Origin: Roseospira marina | GTDB lineage: Bacteria; Pseudomonadota; Alphaproteobacteria; Rhodospirillales; Rhodospirillaceae | Direction: 5' to 3' | Assembly: GCF_014197855.1 (NCBI RefSeq) | Contig: NZ_JACIGJ010000008.1 | Span: 119,009 to 183,008, forward strand | DNA length: 64,000 bases | Notes under the pieces: generated by a model | Told to the model about the DNA's origin: nothing | The model's database searches: none | The model's input: the letters and a program-made list of their open reading frames with translations, nothing else | Part shown: positions 63,849 to 64,000 of the stretch, one piece after another | Layout: every line of letters starts with the position of its first letter | Numbering within the stretch: position 1 is the first letter of the stretch | Made by a program: the position numbers and the translations under genes

Positions 63849-63988
63849 CGCCCCGTCGGGACGGTCCGGCATACCGCCTCCCCCCGGCGGGGGGCGGTTG
63901 GGAGGGGGGTCCAATCCGGATACATAGGTAACAGAACAGACCGGAGACATGGGTAACAGGTCGTCAAGATGGTCGCGGAGGTGCGGCC
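63849..63988. mobile_element. probable left end of an IS481-type insertion sequence
   Basis: After a GC-rich palindromic stretch (63876-63917), ACATAGGTAACAG (63922-63934) and ACATGGGTAACAG (63947-63959) form a 13-bp direct repeat with 25-bp period, resembling the sequence found ahead of IS481-family transposase genes. A start codon follows at 63989. The element runs off the window, so its ends and target duplication cannot be checked. Confidence 0.45.
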
Positions 63989-64000
63989 ATGGTTTGGAAA
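63989..64000 (+). CDS. possible IS481-type transposase, 5' end only
   Basis: Four codons (MVWK) remain before the window ends. The position right after the repeated element and a purine-rich GCGGAGG six to eleven bases upstream support a start here. The MxWK opening matches my memory of IS481-family transposases, but there is too little sequence to prove it. Confidence 0.35.

Overview
The window is GC-rich DNA from an alphaproteobacterium, most likely a Rhodospirillales member. The evidence is Fur/Irr-type regulators, a MucR/Ros regulator, an ornithine-lipid gene pair, a stand-alone TrpB2-type enzyme and a NifJ-type 2-oxoacid:ferredoxin oxidoreductase, all with strong G/C third-position bias. 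No rRNA, tRNA or CRISPR array was recognised. All calls come from reading the sequence; no database search was run.

Layout. Positions 1-18415 are prophage. It holds the end of a giant PLxRFG-type virion protein, a lysis cassette (M15 peptidase, Rz and overlapping Rz1), an inserted regulatory/accessory block (2970-6060), then a podovirus-like tail module (tail tubular A-like, nozzle-like, internal virion, tail fibre, two spike/fibre proteins), small and large terminase, a strip of repeated small genes with their own promoters, and a second lysis cassette (holin-like protein plus amidase). From 18485 to 45398 comes host chromosome: trpB2, methionine salvage (mtnP, mtnA), a GAF histidine kinase, priA, a transaldolase, glpQ-type phosphodiesterase, irr, trmB, dnaJ/dnaK, a VanX-like dipeptidase with tsaB and rimI, TusA-like/MucR, fur, olsB-olsA and a PAS-GGDEF cyclase. 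A 1534-residue oxidoreductase (45738-50342) faces a LysR gene. From 51813 to 63848 is a catabolic locus: an eight-gene minus-strand series (polyamine-type ABC transporter, class III aminotransferase, BKACE enzyme, HDAC-like amidohydrolase, M20 deacylase) and a divergent LysR regulator, isochorismatase-family hydrolase and second BKACE. The right edge looks like the start of an IS481-type insertion sequence.

The most interesting feature is an AT-rich two-gene cassette at 3304-4896. It encodes a ComF-like phosphoribosyltransferase followed with no gap by a short DprA/SMF-type Rossmann protein. It sits between phage structural genes, has its own extended -10 promoter, and lies next to a phage-type repressor gene whose upstream motif recurs near that promoter. 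I read it as a phage-borne accessory module, plausibly a defence or inter-phage exclusion system. A second unusual feature is the triplicated small-gene family at 15186-17222, two members of which carry near-identical promoters and leaders.
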